The position numbers and the translations under genes are program-made. Source: a virus. From it: 49,175 bases of DNA. Location: the IMG/VR virus record IMGVR_UViG_3300044859_001857, positions 1-49,175 of that record; one strand, given 5' to 3'. The notes beneath the pieces were generated by a model, which was not told the origin of the DNA, did not search any database, and saw nothing but the letters and a program-made list of their open reading frames with translations. Each line of letters begins with the position of its first letter. The stretch's first letter is position 1. This document shows, piece after piece, positions 20,619 to 28,582 of the stretch.

Positions 20619-21236
20619 ATGAAAAACATATTAGAAATATTAAGAGAGTATGTTGAGGATAAGGAAAACCCAACTTTGGTTCTCAAAGAGGATGTTAAAA
20701 TATCTGAAAGTTTAAACTACCACATTGAGAATAATCTATCGCTAACCAATAACATCTATAGAGTATATTCAACAGGTTATTTTAATTTGGTTAATGAGGT
20801 TAGGGATTTATACAAACAAGATTTAATTGAATTGAATGAGGAAGATACTTTAATGATTGAATCAGATTTAGGTAAAGCCATTATTATTGAAGGACAAGAA
20901 GTATATTTGGATGCACCATTTTTAGTTGATGAAGATGAGGTTTTAGAAGAGGCTAAACACAGAGGAAAAAATGTTAAATTGAATAAACCATTTAGAACAT
21001 CTGGTGGACCAAAGAAATTTGCTGTATATGTAAAAACACCTGGTGGTGGAATTAAAAAAGTAACATTTGGTGACCCAAACCTGAGAGTTAGAAATAACAA
21101 CAAGGGTGCCGCAAAATCATTCAGAGCAAGACACAAGTGTGACCAAAAGAAAGATAGAACAACTGCAGGATACTGGTCTTGTAATGTTGGACGTTACGCT
21201 AAACAGTTAGGTTTATCCTCAGGTAATTCTTGGTAA
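20619..21236 (+). CDS. virion-type protein with SFRARHKC...YWSC C-terminal domain (205 aa)
   Basis: Start at 20619 because of the late motif at 20596. The N-terminus MKNILEILREYVEDKEN plus VLKE|D fits a cleaved leader. The C-terminal ~90 residues contain KKFAVYVKTPGGGIKKVTFG, then DPNLRVRNNNKG, SFRARHKCDQKKDRTTAGYW and SC. I know this domain (DUF5872-like) from head or prohead-core proteins of large T4-related phages. His and Cys residues may bind a metal. The next gene starts on the last base of its stop (TAATG). Confidence 0.65.
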   Translation: MKNILEILREYVEDKENPTLVLKEDVKISESLNYHIENNLSLTNNIYRVYSTGYFNLVNEVRDLYKQDLIELNEEDTLMIESDLGKAIIIEGQEVYLDAPFLVDEDEVLEEAKHRGKNVKLNKPFRTSGGPKKFAVYVKTPGGGIKKVTFGDPNLRVRNNNKGAAKSFRARHKCDQKKDRTTAGYWSCNVGRYAKQLGLSSGNSW

Positions 21237-21505
21237 TGGATTTCCCGTTTGAACAAATCATAAGTGATGGTAATCTTGTCAGAACATTTCAAGAAAATGT
21301 TGATGACGAGGAACTAAAATGGCACTTTGATTTGAAAGACAGGTGGGTAACTATTTTAGAGTCCGATAATTGGATGTTTCAAATGGATGATGATTTGCCA
21401 AACAAATTAAATGTGAACGATAAGTTATTTATACCTAAATTTGCTTGGCACAGAGTTATTAAAGGAAATGGTAACTTGGTAGTATCAATTGAAGAAGTAG
21501 AATGA
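21236..21505 (+). CDS. cupin-like small protein (89 aa)
   Basis: ATG at 21236, sharing a base with the upstream stop. The pattern DDEELKWHFDLKDRWVTILE, then DNWMFQMDDDLP ... KLFIPKFAWHRVIKGNG matches small cupin-fold proteins found beside the SFRARHKC protein in other phages. The terminal IPxxxWHRV strand is the typical second cupin motif, with one His; the first motif has a lone His (KWHF), so metal binding is possible. Role unknown. ATGA overlap with the next gene. Confidence 0.6.
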   Translation: MDFPFEQIISDGNLVRTFQENVDDEELKWHFDLKDRWVTILESDNWMFQMDDDLPNKLNVNDKLFIPKFAWHRVIKGNGNLVVSIEEVE

Positions 21506-22101
21506 AAAAGGTCGTTAAAACTAACTTAGAGAAATTGGAAATCATTGCAAACGCCTTGGTTACCGACGCTGTTAATGTACTCAAACGAAATCGTTCAGGA
21601 TACTTTTATCTACCTGACGATAGTCTTGGTGAAGGGATATACATTTTTGAAAATTTGAACGCCCTTACTTTGGAATTGGATGTTACTCACGACACAACTT
21701 TACCTGAACCAGAAGTTGATGGTGAATACTATGATGGTGAAGGAACAATCAAAGTTGAGGTTAAGTTGAATCCAAACCAACCAATAGATGAAATATTAGA
21801 ATTGGTTGTACCCGAACTCCATGAATTAGTTACTCATGAGGTTGTACATTTCTTACAAGAAGAAAGTGGACTTGAGTTCCCCAAAAAGATACCAAAAAAA
21901 CCATTTAAATATTATTCTCAACCCCACGAGTTAGAAGCACAAATCAGAGGTTTTGAAGCTAAAAGTAAAGCAACAAAAACTGAGATAAGAAAAGTTATGA
22001 AAGATTGGTTTAAAAAATATCCTCACAAACACAATCTTACCGATAAAGAAGTTAATAAACTGATAAAAAGGTTATTAGAAAATTACGGAAAGAATGACTG
22101 A
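21502..22101 (+). CDS. putative zinc metallopeptidase, HExxH (199 aa)
   Basis: ELVTHEVVHFLQEES carries HEVVH (H112, E113, H116), and QPHELEAQIRGFE about 25 residues later supplies a Glu (E143 or E145) as the likely third zinc ligand. The N-terminus has no targeting leader. Coupled to the cupin gene (ATGA) and overlapping the gene at 22094. In this context a role in processing virion proteins or in host entry is possible. It resembles the smaller HExxH protein at 10054 only around the motif. Confidence 0.6.
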   Translation: MKKVVKTNLEKLEIIANALVTDAVNVLKRNRSGYFYLPDDSLGEGIYIFENLNALTLELDVTHDTTLPEPEVDGEYYDGEGTIKVEVKLNPNQPIDEILELVVPELHELVTHEVVHFLQEESGLEFPKKIPKKPFKYYSQPHELEAQIRGFEAKSKATKTEIRKVMKDWFKKYPHKHNLTDKEVNKLIKRLLENYGKND

Positions 22102-22729
22102 TTTATCAAGGATATTAAAACAAATTCTATCAAGAAATAAATGGACTGATAGAGGTACAACTTATGTCTTCACTCAAATTGTTTTTGACGAGGGGGTATA
22201 TGAATTTTATGTAAATGCTACTCAGTCTGAAGATATCACATTTTTAGCCTTTAACATCTATGGCTTTTGTGAAAAATTAATTTTAGCTGCCTTTGATATT
22301 TTGGATATTGAGGATACCGCCTATGAAATTAAATTAAATTTTTCAGGACCAAATAATTTGGATGGTAAAAGATTAACATATTCAATGTATCACGTTAGTG
22401 ATAAGGACAAACAAAAAACCTTAAATAAGTTTAATAGTTTACCCCTTATAGGTGCTATAGTTAAAGATGAAGAAATTATCCCATATAAAGGAAAAGCGTC
22501 AGACTTTAATTTGGATATAAATTCTACGTTAAAATCAATTGATTTTACGTTTTATGTTGATTTTGATAAAGAAAAATATGGTATATCTAAAAATGAAGCT
22601 CAAAACCACATTTTTGTTGACATGACCAATAATTACATGAGTGGGTTTTTACTTTCTCAATATGAAAATAAGTTTATTACTGTAAATGATGGAGATTGGG
22701 CATTTCTCACATCAATAACAATAACTTAA
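22094..22729 (+). CDS. unknown protein (211 aa)
   Basis: Overlaps the metallopeptidase gene by 8 nt. N-terminus basic (LSRILKQILSRNKWTDRGTT), middle hydrophobic with strand-like segments. Near the C-terminus is EKYGISKNEAQNHIF; the same YGISK-x-EAQ string occurs in the protein at 23387. No family recognised. Ends overlapping the convergent gene by 4 nt. Confidence 0.5.
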   Translation: MTDLSRILKQILSRNKWTDRGTTYVFTQIVFDEGVYEFYVNATQSEDITFLAFNIYGFCEKLILAAFDILDIEDTAYEIKLNFSGPNNLDGKRLTYSMYHVSDKDKQKTLNKFNSLPLIGAIVKDEEIIPYKGKASDFNLDINSTLKSIDFTFYVDFDKEKYGISKNEAQNHIFVDMTNNYMSGFLLSQYENKFITVNDGDWAFLTSITIT

Positions 22730-23352
22730 TTACCTGAAAGTTTACTTATAACTTTTTGAATAAAAGTGGTTAGGACACTACCACCAATTAATACAACACC
22801 TGAGGCTATTATCCTACTTATAATCATTTTTAGTGATTCATTTGGATTTACACCATCATATAAATGGTAAATGTCGTTGAGTATTGGTAAAATAAATGCA
22901 TAACTCATTATAGATGATTGAGTACTTACACTAATTTTAATTGTTCGTAAAAACTCTTCTAAAGCTCTTTTTAATTCTTCGGATTTGGAGTATAATCTCT
23001 TAAAGATATCCATTAATCCTTCATCCTTTATTTTAGCAACAACTTTTCTAATAAAATCTGAGTTATCGTAATAGTAATTTGATGCAATACCTAAAAGTAA
23101 AAGATATATTTGTTCTTGTGTCAAGTTAGCACCTTGACCTTCAAGCCAATTTTTTAGTGGAAGAATCATACCACCCAATGCAGCACCCCAAGTGATTAAA
23201 AATTTTGCATTCAATCCCCAAACATTTGCGTTGGTGATTAACATTTGTTTTACAGACTCAAACATTTGTTTAAGGTCCTCAGTAATGTTTCCATTACCAT
23301 TAGATTCACTTAAAATTAATTTGAGTTGACTCTCACTTATAAGATACTCCAT
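22726..23352 (-). CDS. putative packaged membrane-active protein, LISESQL leader (208 aa)
   Basis: The leader MEYLISESQLKLILSE|S is nearly the same as that of the nuclease-like protein at 8211 (MEILISESQLKVLITE|A). After the cut, hydrophobic segments appear (FLITWGAALGGMILPL, IYLLLLGIASNYYY, ISRIIASGVVLIGGSVLTTF), so the mature protein could insert into membranes. A late motif lies 14 nt upstream. I infer a packaged, ejected protein that may contribute to genome delivery. Confidence 0.65.
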   Translation of the reverse strand: MEYLISESQLKLILSESNGNGNITEDLKQMFESVKQMLITNANVWGLNAKFLITWGAALGGMILPLKNWLEGQGANLTQEQIYLLLLGIASNYYYDNSDFIRKVVAKIKDEGLMDIFKRLYSKSEELKRALEEFLRTIKISVSTQSSIMSYAFILPILNDIYHLYDGVNPNESLKMIISRIIASGVVLIGGSVLTTFIQKVISKLSGN

Positions 23353-23356
23353 ATTT

Positions 23357-23366
23357 TAATAAATAC
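23357..23366 (-). promoter_or_regulatory. putative late promoter motif GTATTTATTA (minus strand)
   Basis: First base (23366) 14 nt before the ATG at 23352. It is divergent from the plus-strand motif at 23373. Confidence 0.6.
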
Positions 23367-23372
23367 TTCAAT

Positions 23373-23382
23373 ATATTTATAA
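23373..23382 (+). promoter_or_regulatory. putative late promoter motif ATATTTATAA
   Basis: First base 14 nt before the ATG at 23387. Confidence 0.55.
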
Positions 23383-23386
23383 TCAA

Positions 23387-24004
23387 ATGAATCCTAAAGT
23401 AAAAATTGGTGATAGGGTAATGTTAGTCTACATGGAAGACGAATTAGACCTATCCACAAAAGATAAAGGTACCGTTACAAGTGTAACCCGAGACCCATTT
23501 GAAACTGACGAATGTTATATTATTGGGGTTGACTGGGATGAAGGTTCTTCACTAAGTTTATTGTCTTGTAGGGATGTTTATAGGGTAATAAAAGACACAA
23601 TCAAAGAACAAGCTGAAGACTATGGTATTAGTAAAGATGAGGCACAAATTGATTTTTTGATACAAAATCGGGACTTAAGAAAAAATTTCAATAGGGATTT
23701 AATCTTCAATTATTTAAATAAATTGAGAGAATCTGGTGTTGTTAATATGTATGAATCTCCAAAGTTTCTTTACTCGGGAAGAGATTGGATAGATAGATAT
23801 CATGGCGAAAATCCACCAAATCAAGAAGCTTTTGAGGAAGTTCTTGAAATGGCGGATAACGTTAAATCAGAATTAATTAATGGTGTACTTAAATCTATTA
23901 ATGATTTAGAAGGTGAGTATAATGATGAATATTTTCGTAATCTTGAAAGACTTGTTTTCAAAGCCGCCAACAGATTCACAACATTTTGGATGTTATTCTA
24001 TTGA
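23387..24004 (+). CDS. unknown protein with SH3-like N-terminus (205 aa)
   Basis: The first ~65 residues (KIGDRVMLVYMED ... DKGTVTSVTRDP ... YIIGVDWDEGSSLSLL) look like a KOW/SH3-type beta barrel. Then IKEQAEDYGISKDEAQIDF appears, where the motif IKE|Q matches the cleaved-leader cut site and YGISK-x-EAQ matches the protein at 22094. The C-terminal half is helical. No enzyme motif. Confidence 0.5.
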   Translation: MNPKVKIGDRVMLVYMEDELDLSTKDKGTVTSVTRDPFETDECYIIGVDWDEGSSLSLLSCRDVYRVIKDTIKEQAEDYGISKDEAQIDFLIQNRDLRKNFNRDLIFNYLNKLRESGVVNMYESPKFLYSGRDWIDRYHGENPPNQEAFEEVLEMADNVKSELINGVLKSINDLEGEYNDEYFRNLERLVFKAANRFTTFWMLFY

Positions 24005-24519
24005 TTAGACCAATCTTCCCACAAAATACCATTTAAATCTTTTTCTGAAATCACAGGGGTATTTGTAAAACCATCTACCATAGATTTAAACTCAGGAACA
24101 CTACCGTAATATAAAGAACGCTCATTTTCGGGTGAGTAAGTGTTATCCACAAGATATTGGATAATAGTATTTGGTTCTAAAGTTATTAATGCATTTGCAT
24201 ATCCTTTAGGTACCAAAACCGCCTGATTTTTATCCACTTCAAAAAAATACTTCTTACCAAAGTCAGGTAATTTGTTATCAACACAAATTATGAAGTTGAT
24301 TATTTTACCCCAAACAACCTTAAGATATTTTGTTTGTTCAAACCCATTAATTTGAAAATGCATTCCTCTGATGGTGTAGGGTTCATGACTAATACTTGTA
24401 TTAACCTGAACCCAATTTTTATCCAAACGAACATCTTTAATCATGTTTGTTTGAATACTACAAAAATTACCTCTTTCATCTTGAAAGGTTGGGTGTTGAA
24501 TGATAAATGGTTTTTCCAT
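23998..24519 (-). CDS. rmlC: RmlC-like dTDP-4-dehydrorhamnose 3,5-epimerase family protein (173 aa)
   Basis: Conserved pieces of the RmlC cupin are in order: DERGNF (14-19), VQVNTSISHEPYTIRGMHFQ (37-56) with the catalytic His at 54, KYLKVVWGKIINFIICVD (64-81) with Asp81, VPKGYANALITLE (103-115), and YLVDNTYSPENERSLYY (122-138). The family's GFAHGF His is replaced by Asn (GYANAL), so activity may be changed. It would act on nucleotide-sugar intermediates for surface glycans or glycosylation. Convergent with the gene at 23387. Confidence 0.75.
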   Translation of the reverse strand: MEKPFIIQHPTFQDERGNFCSIQTNMIKDVRLDKNWVQVNTSISHEPYTIRGMHFQINGFEQTKYLKVVWGKIINFIICVDNKLPDFGKKYFFEVDKNQAVLVPKGYANALITLEPNTIIQYLVDNTYSPENERSLYYGSVPEFKSMVDGFTNTPVISEKDLNGILWEDWSNQ

Positions 24520-24520
24520 A

Positions 24521-24763
24521 TTATTTTTTTGTGTCGTTGTGATTTACACTATTTGTATACCAAATTTGAGGGTTAAAAGGTGGTGAGTAAGGGTTTGGAG
24601 GACCTATTGGGTAAGTTGGGTAAATTGGGTAAACAGGAAAATTAATTGGTTGGTCGTTTATGAGAAGAATTACCGCTTCTTCTGTAGTGATTAACTTCCC
24701 ATCTAACAATCTTTGTACGATGCTAGATTTAGTTGGTGGTAAAGAAATTGAACTTGTATCCAT
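24521..24763 (-). CDS. small Pro/Tyr-rich protein (80 aa)
   Basis: Short N-terminal helix (SSIVQRLLDGKLITTEEAVI), then a Pro/Tyr/Asn-rich tail with VYPIYPTYPIGPPNPYSPP. No family recognised. It lies between thyA and the RmlC-like gene in the same direction. Confidence 0.5.
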   Translation of the reverse strand: MDTSSISLPPTKSSIVQRLLDGKLITTEEAVILLINDQPINFPVYPIYPTYPIGPPNPYSPPFNPQIWYTNSVNHNDTKK

Positions 24764-24769
24764 AATTTT

Positions 24770-25798
24770 TTAATTTGATAAAGGTGCTTTTATTTGTCCG
24801 TGTGATTGATAATCTAACAAATTATATTCAAATTGACCATTTAAAATATCTGATTCAATAACATCCATTTTTGGTAATTCAAAAGGTTCTCTTTCAATCT
24901 GCTCTTCAGCCTGTTCAATATGGTTCAGATACAAATGAACATCACCCAATGAGCCAATTAGTTGGTCGGGAACCATATTCACTTCCTTGGCAATCATTAA
25001 AAGTAACATACCATAAGATGCAATGTTGAATGGTAAACCTAAGAATGTATCTACTGAACGTTGATTCCACATTAAAGAGATTGCTCTACTAGGGATGTGT
25101 AATTCATCATAATATTCATCAGACTTAATATCATCAGTACCCACTGGATATTTTTTATAATAAATATCACTTCTTTCACCCCAACTCAACTCTCTTGTAT
25201 AAACTTGAAATCCATAATGACAAGGTGGAAGAACCATTTGGTCTAATTCACCTACATTCCAAGCATTAACCATCAATCGTCTTGAGTCTGGGTTTGTTTT
25301 TAGGTCGTTGATTAGGTTTTGGATTTGGTCTATCTTTTTAGTAAATGTAAGATATCTTTGATTTTCATCTACATACCACTTTTCCCAACTTCTCCATTGT
25401 TTACCATAAATTGGACCTAACTCACCCCACTTCTTAGCAAACTCATCATCGGTTTTGATTTTGTTGATGAATTGGTCTTGAGTTAATGACTCAACTTGAG
25501 TGGACATACCGGCAATTATAGAATATCTCTTATAAGCATCACCATCCCAAATATGACAACCATTATCAACAAGGAACTTAATATTAGTATCACCACGAAG
25601 GAACCATTTAAGTTCTGTTGTCAGAGTTTTAATACCCATTCTTTTAGTTGTTAAAAGAGGGAACCCTTCACTCATATTATGACGAATAGTGTAACCAAAA
25701 ATTGATTTGGTTCCAGTACCTGTCCTATCTTTTTTTTCTACACCAAACTCTAAAATTGTCTTTAGGAGTTCTTGATATTGTTTGTCTAAAGTATTCAT
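24770..25798 (-). CDS. thyA: thymidylate synthase (342 aa)
   Basis: Converts dUMP to dTMP using methylenetetrahydrofolate, raising dTTP for phage DNA synthesis. Motifs: DRTGTGTKSIFGY (24-36), FPLLTTKR, ELKWFLRGDTNI, LGPIYGKQWR (128-136), the nucleophile region LPPCHYGFQVY (Cys193), MWNQRSVDTFLGLPFNIASY and GDVHLYLNH. Longer than typical bacterial enzymes because of extra stretches (for example about residues 200-228). It overlaps by one base the stop of the gene at 25798-26064. Confidence 0.97.
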   Translation of the reverse strand: MNTLDKQYQELLKTILEFGVEKKDRTGTGTKSIFGYTIRHNMSEGFPLLTTKRMGIKTLTTELKWFLRGDTNIKFLVDNGCHIWDGDAYKRYSIIAGMSTQVESLTQDQFINKIKTDDEFAKKWGELGPIYGKQWRSWEKWYVDENQRYLTFTKKIDQIQNLINDLKTNPDSRRLMVNAWNVGELDQMVLPPCHYGFQVYTRELSWGERSDIYYKKYPVGTDDIKSDEYYDELHIPSRAISLMWNQRSVDTFLGLPFNIASYGMLLLMIAKEVNMVPDQLIGSLGDVHLYLNHIEQAEEQIEREPFELPKMDVIESDILNGQFEYNLLDYQSHGQIKAPLSN

Positions 25799-26064
25799 TA
25801 GTATTTCTTCAGTATATTTTTAATCGTTTCCTCATCATCAGAAGAAATTCGTTGTCTAATATCAGATAGTTTATTACACATATCTTGCCATTCAATTTCC
25901 AAAATTGAAGGTAGTTTTTCTGAAGGGTTAGTCCCCTTAGGTGATATTCGTCTTACCCAACCATCTTCTTCAAGCATGTCGATAAAACTTTCTTTTTCTC
26001 TTGTTGAACATAAGGACCAAAACTCATCCACATCAACATCTACGTAAGTCTCAAACTCAGGCAT
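25798..26064 (-). CDS. small acidic protein upstream of thyA (88 aa)
   Basis: Begins MPEFETYVDVDVDEFWSL, followed by EKESFIDMLEEDGWV and a helical C-terminus. I recall similar VDVDEF...LxEDGW proteins in other phages without assigned function. Its stop shares a base with the thyA start (TAATG) and it lies 3 nt downstream of the RNA ligase stop, so the three genes form one operon. Confidence 0.55.
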   Translation of the reverse strand: MPEFETYVDVDVDEFWSLCSTREKESFIDMLEEDGWVRRISPKGTNPSEKLPSILEIEWQDMCNKLSDIRQRISSDDEETIKNILKKY

Positions 26065-26067
26065 AAT

Positions 26068-27162
26068 TTATAATTTTTTAAATTCAGGTTTTACAATTTT
26101 CCAAATAATAGGTGAAACATCTTTACCATCCAACATCCCAAACAATAATGACGGGTATTTGTATTGTTTTGCAACATTTGCAAAGTTCTTACGGTCACCA
26201 CCAACCTTATCCATCATGTTTTGGATATCTCTAAAGTGAATACCATAATCATTACTCAATGAGTTGAACATAAACTTAAGTTCATCTTCATACTCTTTGA
26301 TTTTACCATAGAACTCATCAGGTACATCTTTAAGTAATTCATCCATGTTTCCACCATTAGATAATACTTCCCAAACTGCGGTTGTTGATAAATTAGTCAT
26401 TATCTTATGTAAACGAACATACTCTTCAAATTTGATTTTCATTCTAAAGTTTCCTGGTTGGAACCTCAAAACAAAACCTTCTTTATTGGTTTCATTCTTT
26501 TCTTTCAAACTTTTGTAAAGTTCGTCTGAAAAATTGAAGTGTTGTTCAGTCTTTACAACATCTGACTCGTGGATTCCATTAGATTTAAATATCATAAGAG
26601 AGGTACTCCAATGTAGTTCGGTATCATCAGTGGAATTCCACTTGTAAGTCCCATTCAACACTGCAGATAGAAATGTCACTTTCTCAACTCCGTAATTAAC
26701 AACGATACGGTTTTCGGGATAAATGATTTCCAACAAGTAGGCGTATTCCTTCATCCAAGAATCCAAAAAGTATTTTTCTTTTACAATTTCAAGTCCCATT
26801 ACGGCTTGTTCTGAGGTAAAGGAACCACGAGTTGCCATAATCCACTCATCATCATAGTTGAACAAGATACCCAAAGACCCGTCTATTTTTTCTTGAACAT
26901 AGACATAATCACCTTTTTCAGGTATTACACCCTTACCAACCAACTCTTCATAATTGAAGAATTTTTTGAATGGTTGAACAACTATGTTTCCTACATTGTC
27001 GGTGATTAGTCCACGACAAGACATGGTAACCTCGTCCCATAGACCTTCATACTGAACTTTTTCTGAGTAGTTCCAAATAGTCAACGGTAAAGTCGGATGT
27101 ACTTGTTTGTACAACAGTCCTTCCTCGTGGTATTTGTTTAGTATGTTTAACGAAAGTTCCAT
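26068..27162 (-). CDS. rnlA: T4 RNA ligase 1-like RNA ligase (364 aa)
   Basis: Nucleotidyl-transferase motifs are visible: I, VQEKIDGSLG (lysine nucleophile K92); a downstream LLEIIYPENRIVVNY; IV, NKEGFVLRF; and V, RMKIKFEEYVRLH. The upstream MSCRGLITD and PFKKFFNYEE also match the T4 Rnl1 family. In T4 this ligase repairs host-cleaved tRNA anticodon loops, which fits a phage carrying 14 tRNAs. A TATCTTTG box lies 4 nt before ATG. Confidence 0.9.
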   Translation of the reverse strand: MELSLNILNKYHEEGLLYKQVHPTLPLTIWNYSEKVQYEGLWDEVTMSCRGLITDNVGNIVVQPFKKFFNYEELVGKGVIPEKGDYVYVQEKIDGSLGILFNYDDEWIMATRGSFTSEQAVMGLEIVKEKYFLDSWMKEYAYLLEIIYPENRIVVNYGVEKVTFLSAVLNGTYKWNSTDDTELHWSTSLMIFKSNGIHESDVVKTEQHFNFSDELYKSLKEKNETNKEGFVLRFQPGNFRMKIKFEEYVRLHKIMTNLSTTAVWEVLSNGGNMDELLKDVPDEFYGKIKEYEDELKFMFNSLSNDYGIHFRDIQNMMDKVGGDRKNFANVAKQYKYPSLLFGMLDGKDVSPIIWKIVKPEFKKL

Positions 27163-27166
27163 GGAA

Positions 27167-27174
27167 CAAAGATA
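27167..27174 (-). promoter_or_regulatory. Bacteroidota-type -7 box TATCTTTG (minus strand)
   Basis: TAnnTTTG with exactly 4 nt between box and ATG at 27162; drives the RNA ligase, 88-aa and thyA genes. Confidence 0.7.
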
Positions 27175-27178
27175 CTAA

Positions 27179-27403
27179 TTATTTTTCAATCTGCATCAAA
27201 GTATTTTGAATTGGTAGACGACAAACAGGAATACGTTGTTCACCTTGTGTGCGTTCTTGCATAATTTCATAAAATCCTTCAGTACGAACTTGAACTGTTG
27301 GTACATCACTGAAAACTTGAATGATTGTTGGGTTAATCATGTTTTGAGAGCCGTCGTAAACTTTTGCGGTCTTAGTTGTTGTGTTAAAGTTGAGTATAAT
27401 CAT
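27179..27403 (-). CDS. unknown small protein (74 aa)
   Basis: Beta-like composition (IILNFNTTTKTAKVYDGS, then TIIQVFSDVPTVQVRTEGFY) and a hydrophilic C-terminus. No family recognised. It ends just before the RNA ligase promoter and follows the gene at 27415-27666 on the same strand. Confidence 0.5.
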   Translation of the reverse strand: MIILNFNTTTKTAKVYDGSQNMINPTIIQVFSDVPTVQVRTEGFYEIMQERTQGEQRIPVCRLPIQNTLMQIEK

Positions 27404-27414
27404 TTTTAGTAAAT

Positions 27415-27666
27415 TTAAAAAGTGTCTTCCATGAAAATGGCGTTTTGTGGGGATGCATACAATCCGAGAATATTGTAATCATAAAATTCAATTGCATCCT
27501 CCTCAGTCATACCATCACGGTTCATTAATATTTCATAGATTTTTGATTTGGAATATACAATCCGATAACCATTACCGAATTCTTCCGCCATACCAATTAT
27601 TGCGTCATCAAGACCATCCAATAAGATAGCTCCCTCAGCACGTTCTTTGATTTCTTCAATATCCAT
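27415..27666 (-). CDS. conserved small phage protein (83 aa)
   Basis: Start at 27666, 4 nt after a TATCTTTG box. The pattern LDDAIIGMAEEFGNGYRIVY followed by YEILMNRDGMTEEDAIEFYD matches a small acidic family common in phages (DDAIIG...VYD...DGMxxEEAxEFxxyN) of unknown function. Confidence 0.6.
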   Translation of the reverse strand: MDIEEIKERAEGAILLDGLDDAIIGMAEEFGNGYRIVYSKSKIYEILMNRDGMTEEDAIEFYDYNILGLYASPQNAIFMEDTF

Positions 27667-27670
27667 AGGA

Positions 27671-27678
27671 CAAAGATA
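27671..27678 (-). promoter_or_regulatory. Bacteroidota-type -7 box TATCTTTG (minus strand)
   Basis: TAnnTTTG with exactly 4 nt between box and ATG at 27666. Confidence 0.7.
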
Positions 27679-27714
27679 GTAAAATTGAATTATAAAACAA
27701 ATGTGAGTATGAAA

Positions 27715-27726
27715 GTATTTATTAAG
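27715..27726 (+). promoter_or_regulatory. putative late promoter motif GTATTTATTAAG
   Basis: First base 25 nt before the ATG at 27740, divergent from the host-type promoter at 27671. Confidence 0.6.
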
Positions 27727-27739
27727 AAAGTAATCATAT

Positions 27740-28582
27740 ATGGCACATTTTGCAGTTTGGAGTCCTTCGGAAAACGAAAGAGAGAATATTTTAACACAAC
27801 ACAAAGAGTTGTATAATGGGTATCAAACCTTGAACCCCGCCGCTATGGAGAAAATACAACCTCTCTACACCCAAGACTTTGCAAATGACAAAAGTGGTCT
27901 TACGGTCAATAATAGAGGAGAGGTTATGAAATACACTAACATGGGTATTAACGAATCTGTTAGTAAAGAAATGTGTGAACAATGTGGAGGTGGTATGGTA
28001 GAAAATGTTTGTGAACAATGTGGTAGTGTTAACGAACAAATGTATGGTCAAGAATTAGACACCGTTGAAGACATTGACCCAAAAGCTCATGTTGATTACA
28101 TTGAAGAAGAGGGTGAAACTGACGAGCAGTATGATTCTGTAGAGTCGGCATACCAATTCCAATCTCACGGTCCTGAGGATGTTTACGGTACTTTACATGA
28201 TTATGATAAAGAACACCCACATCACGACTATGATTCAATGGAGGATGTTGAAAGATATGACCCAAGTGATGACTTGGCGGATATGTTTGACGTATCAGAT
28301 GGATTTGCATTTAGAGATGAACCATCAGACACGTTCCAACACGATGCTGGTGACGTTAACAGAATGGGTGATGAAGGTTTAGGTCAAGATACCGAAAATG
28401 ATATGGACTTAGGAAAATCAGAACCAGGTTATGATTTTTACTCAGATGGTTCAGAGGGTGGTGAGTCTTACCCAAACTATGATGATGGTGATGAAGGTGA
28501 AGATTGGGAAGAATTGACTGAAGCCAAATCTGAAAGAAAACAAATTTTGGAGATGATACAGAGAATGAAGAATTTTATGTAA
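27740..28582 (+). CDS. acidic zinc-ribbon protein, possible prohead-core protein (280 aa)
   Basis: The N-terminus carries the second leader subtype (SENERENILTQH). A zinc ribbon follows, CEQCGGGMVENVCEQCG (C79, C82, C91, C94). The remaining ~180 residues are extremely acidic and low in hydrophobics, as expected of a scaffold-like protein. The last residues, ELTE|AKSERKQILEMIQRM, resemble a leader placed at the C-terminus. Shares GINESV with the protein at 18483. Late motif upstream. Confidence 0.6.
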   Translation: MAHFAVWSPSENERENILTQHKELYNGYQTLNPAAMEKIQPLYTQDFANDKSGLTVNNRGEVMKYTNMGINESVSKEMCEQCGGGMVENVCEQCGSVNEQMYGQELDTVEDIDPKAHVDYIEEEGETDEQYDSVESAYQFQSHGPEDVYGTLHDYDKEHPHHDYDSMEDVERYDPSDDLADMFDVSDGFAFRDEPSDTFQHDAGDVNRMGDEGLGQDTENDMDLGKSEPGYDFYSDGSEGGESYPNYDDGDEGEDWEELTEAKSERKQILEMIQRMKNFM

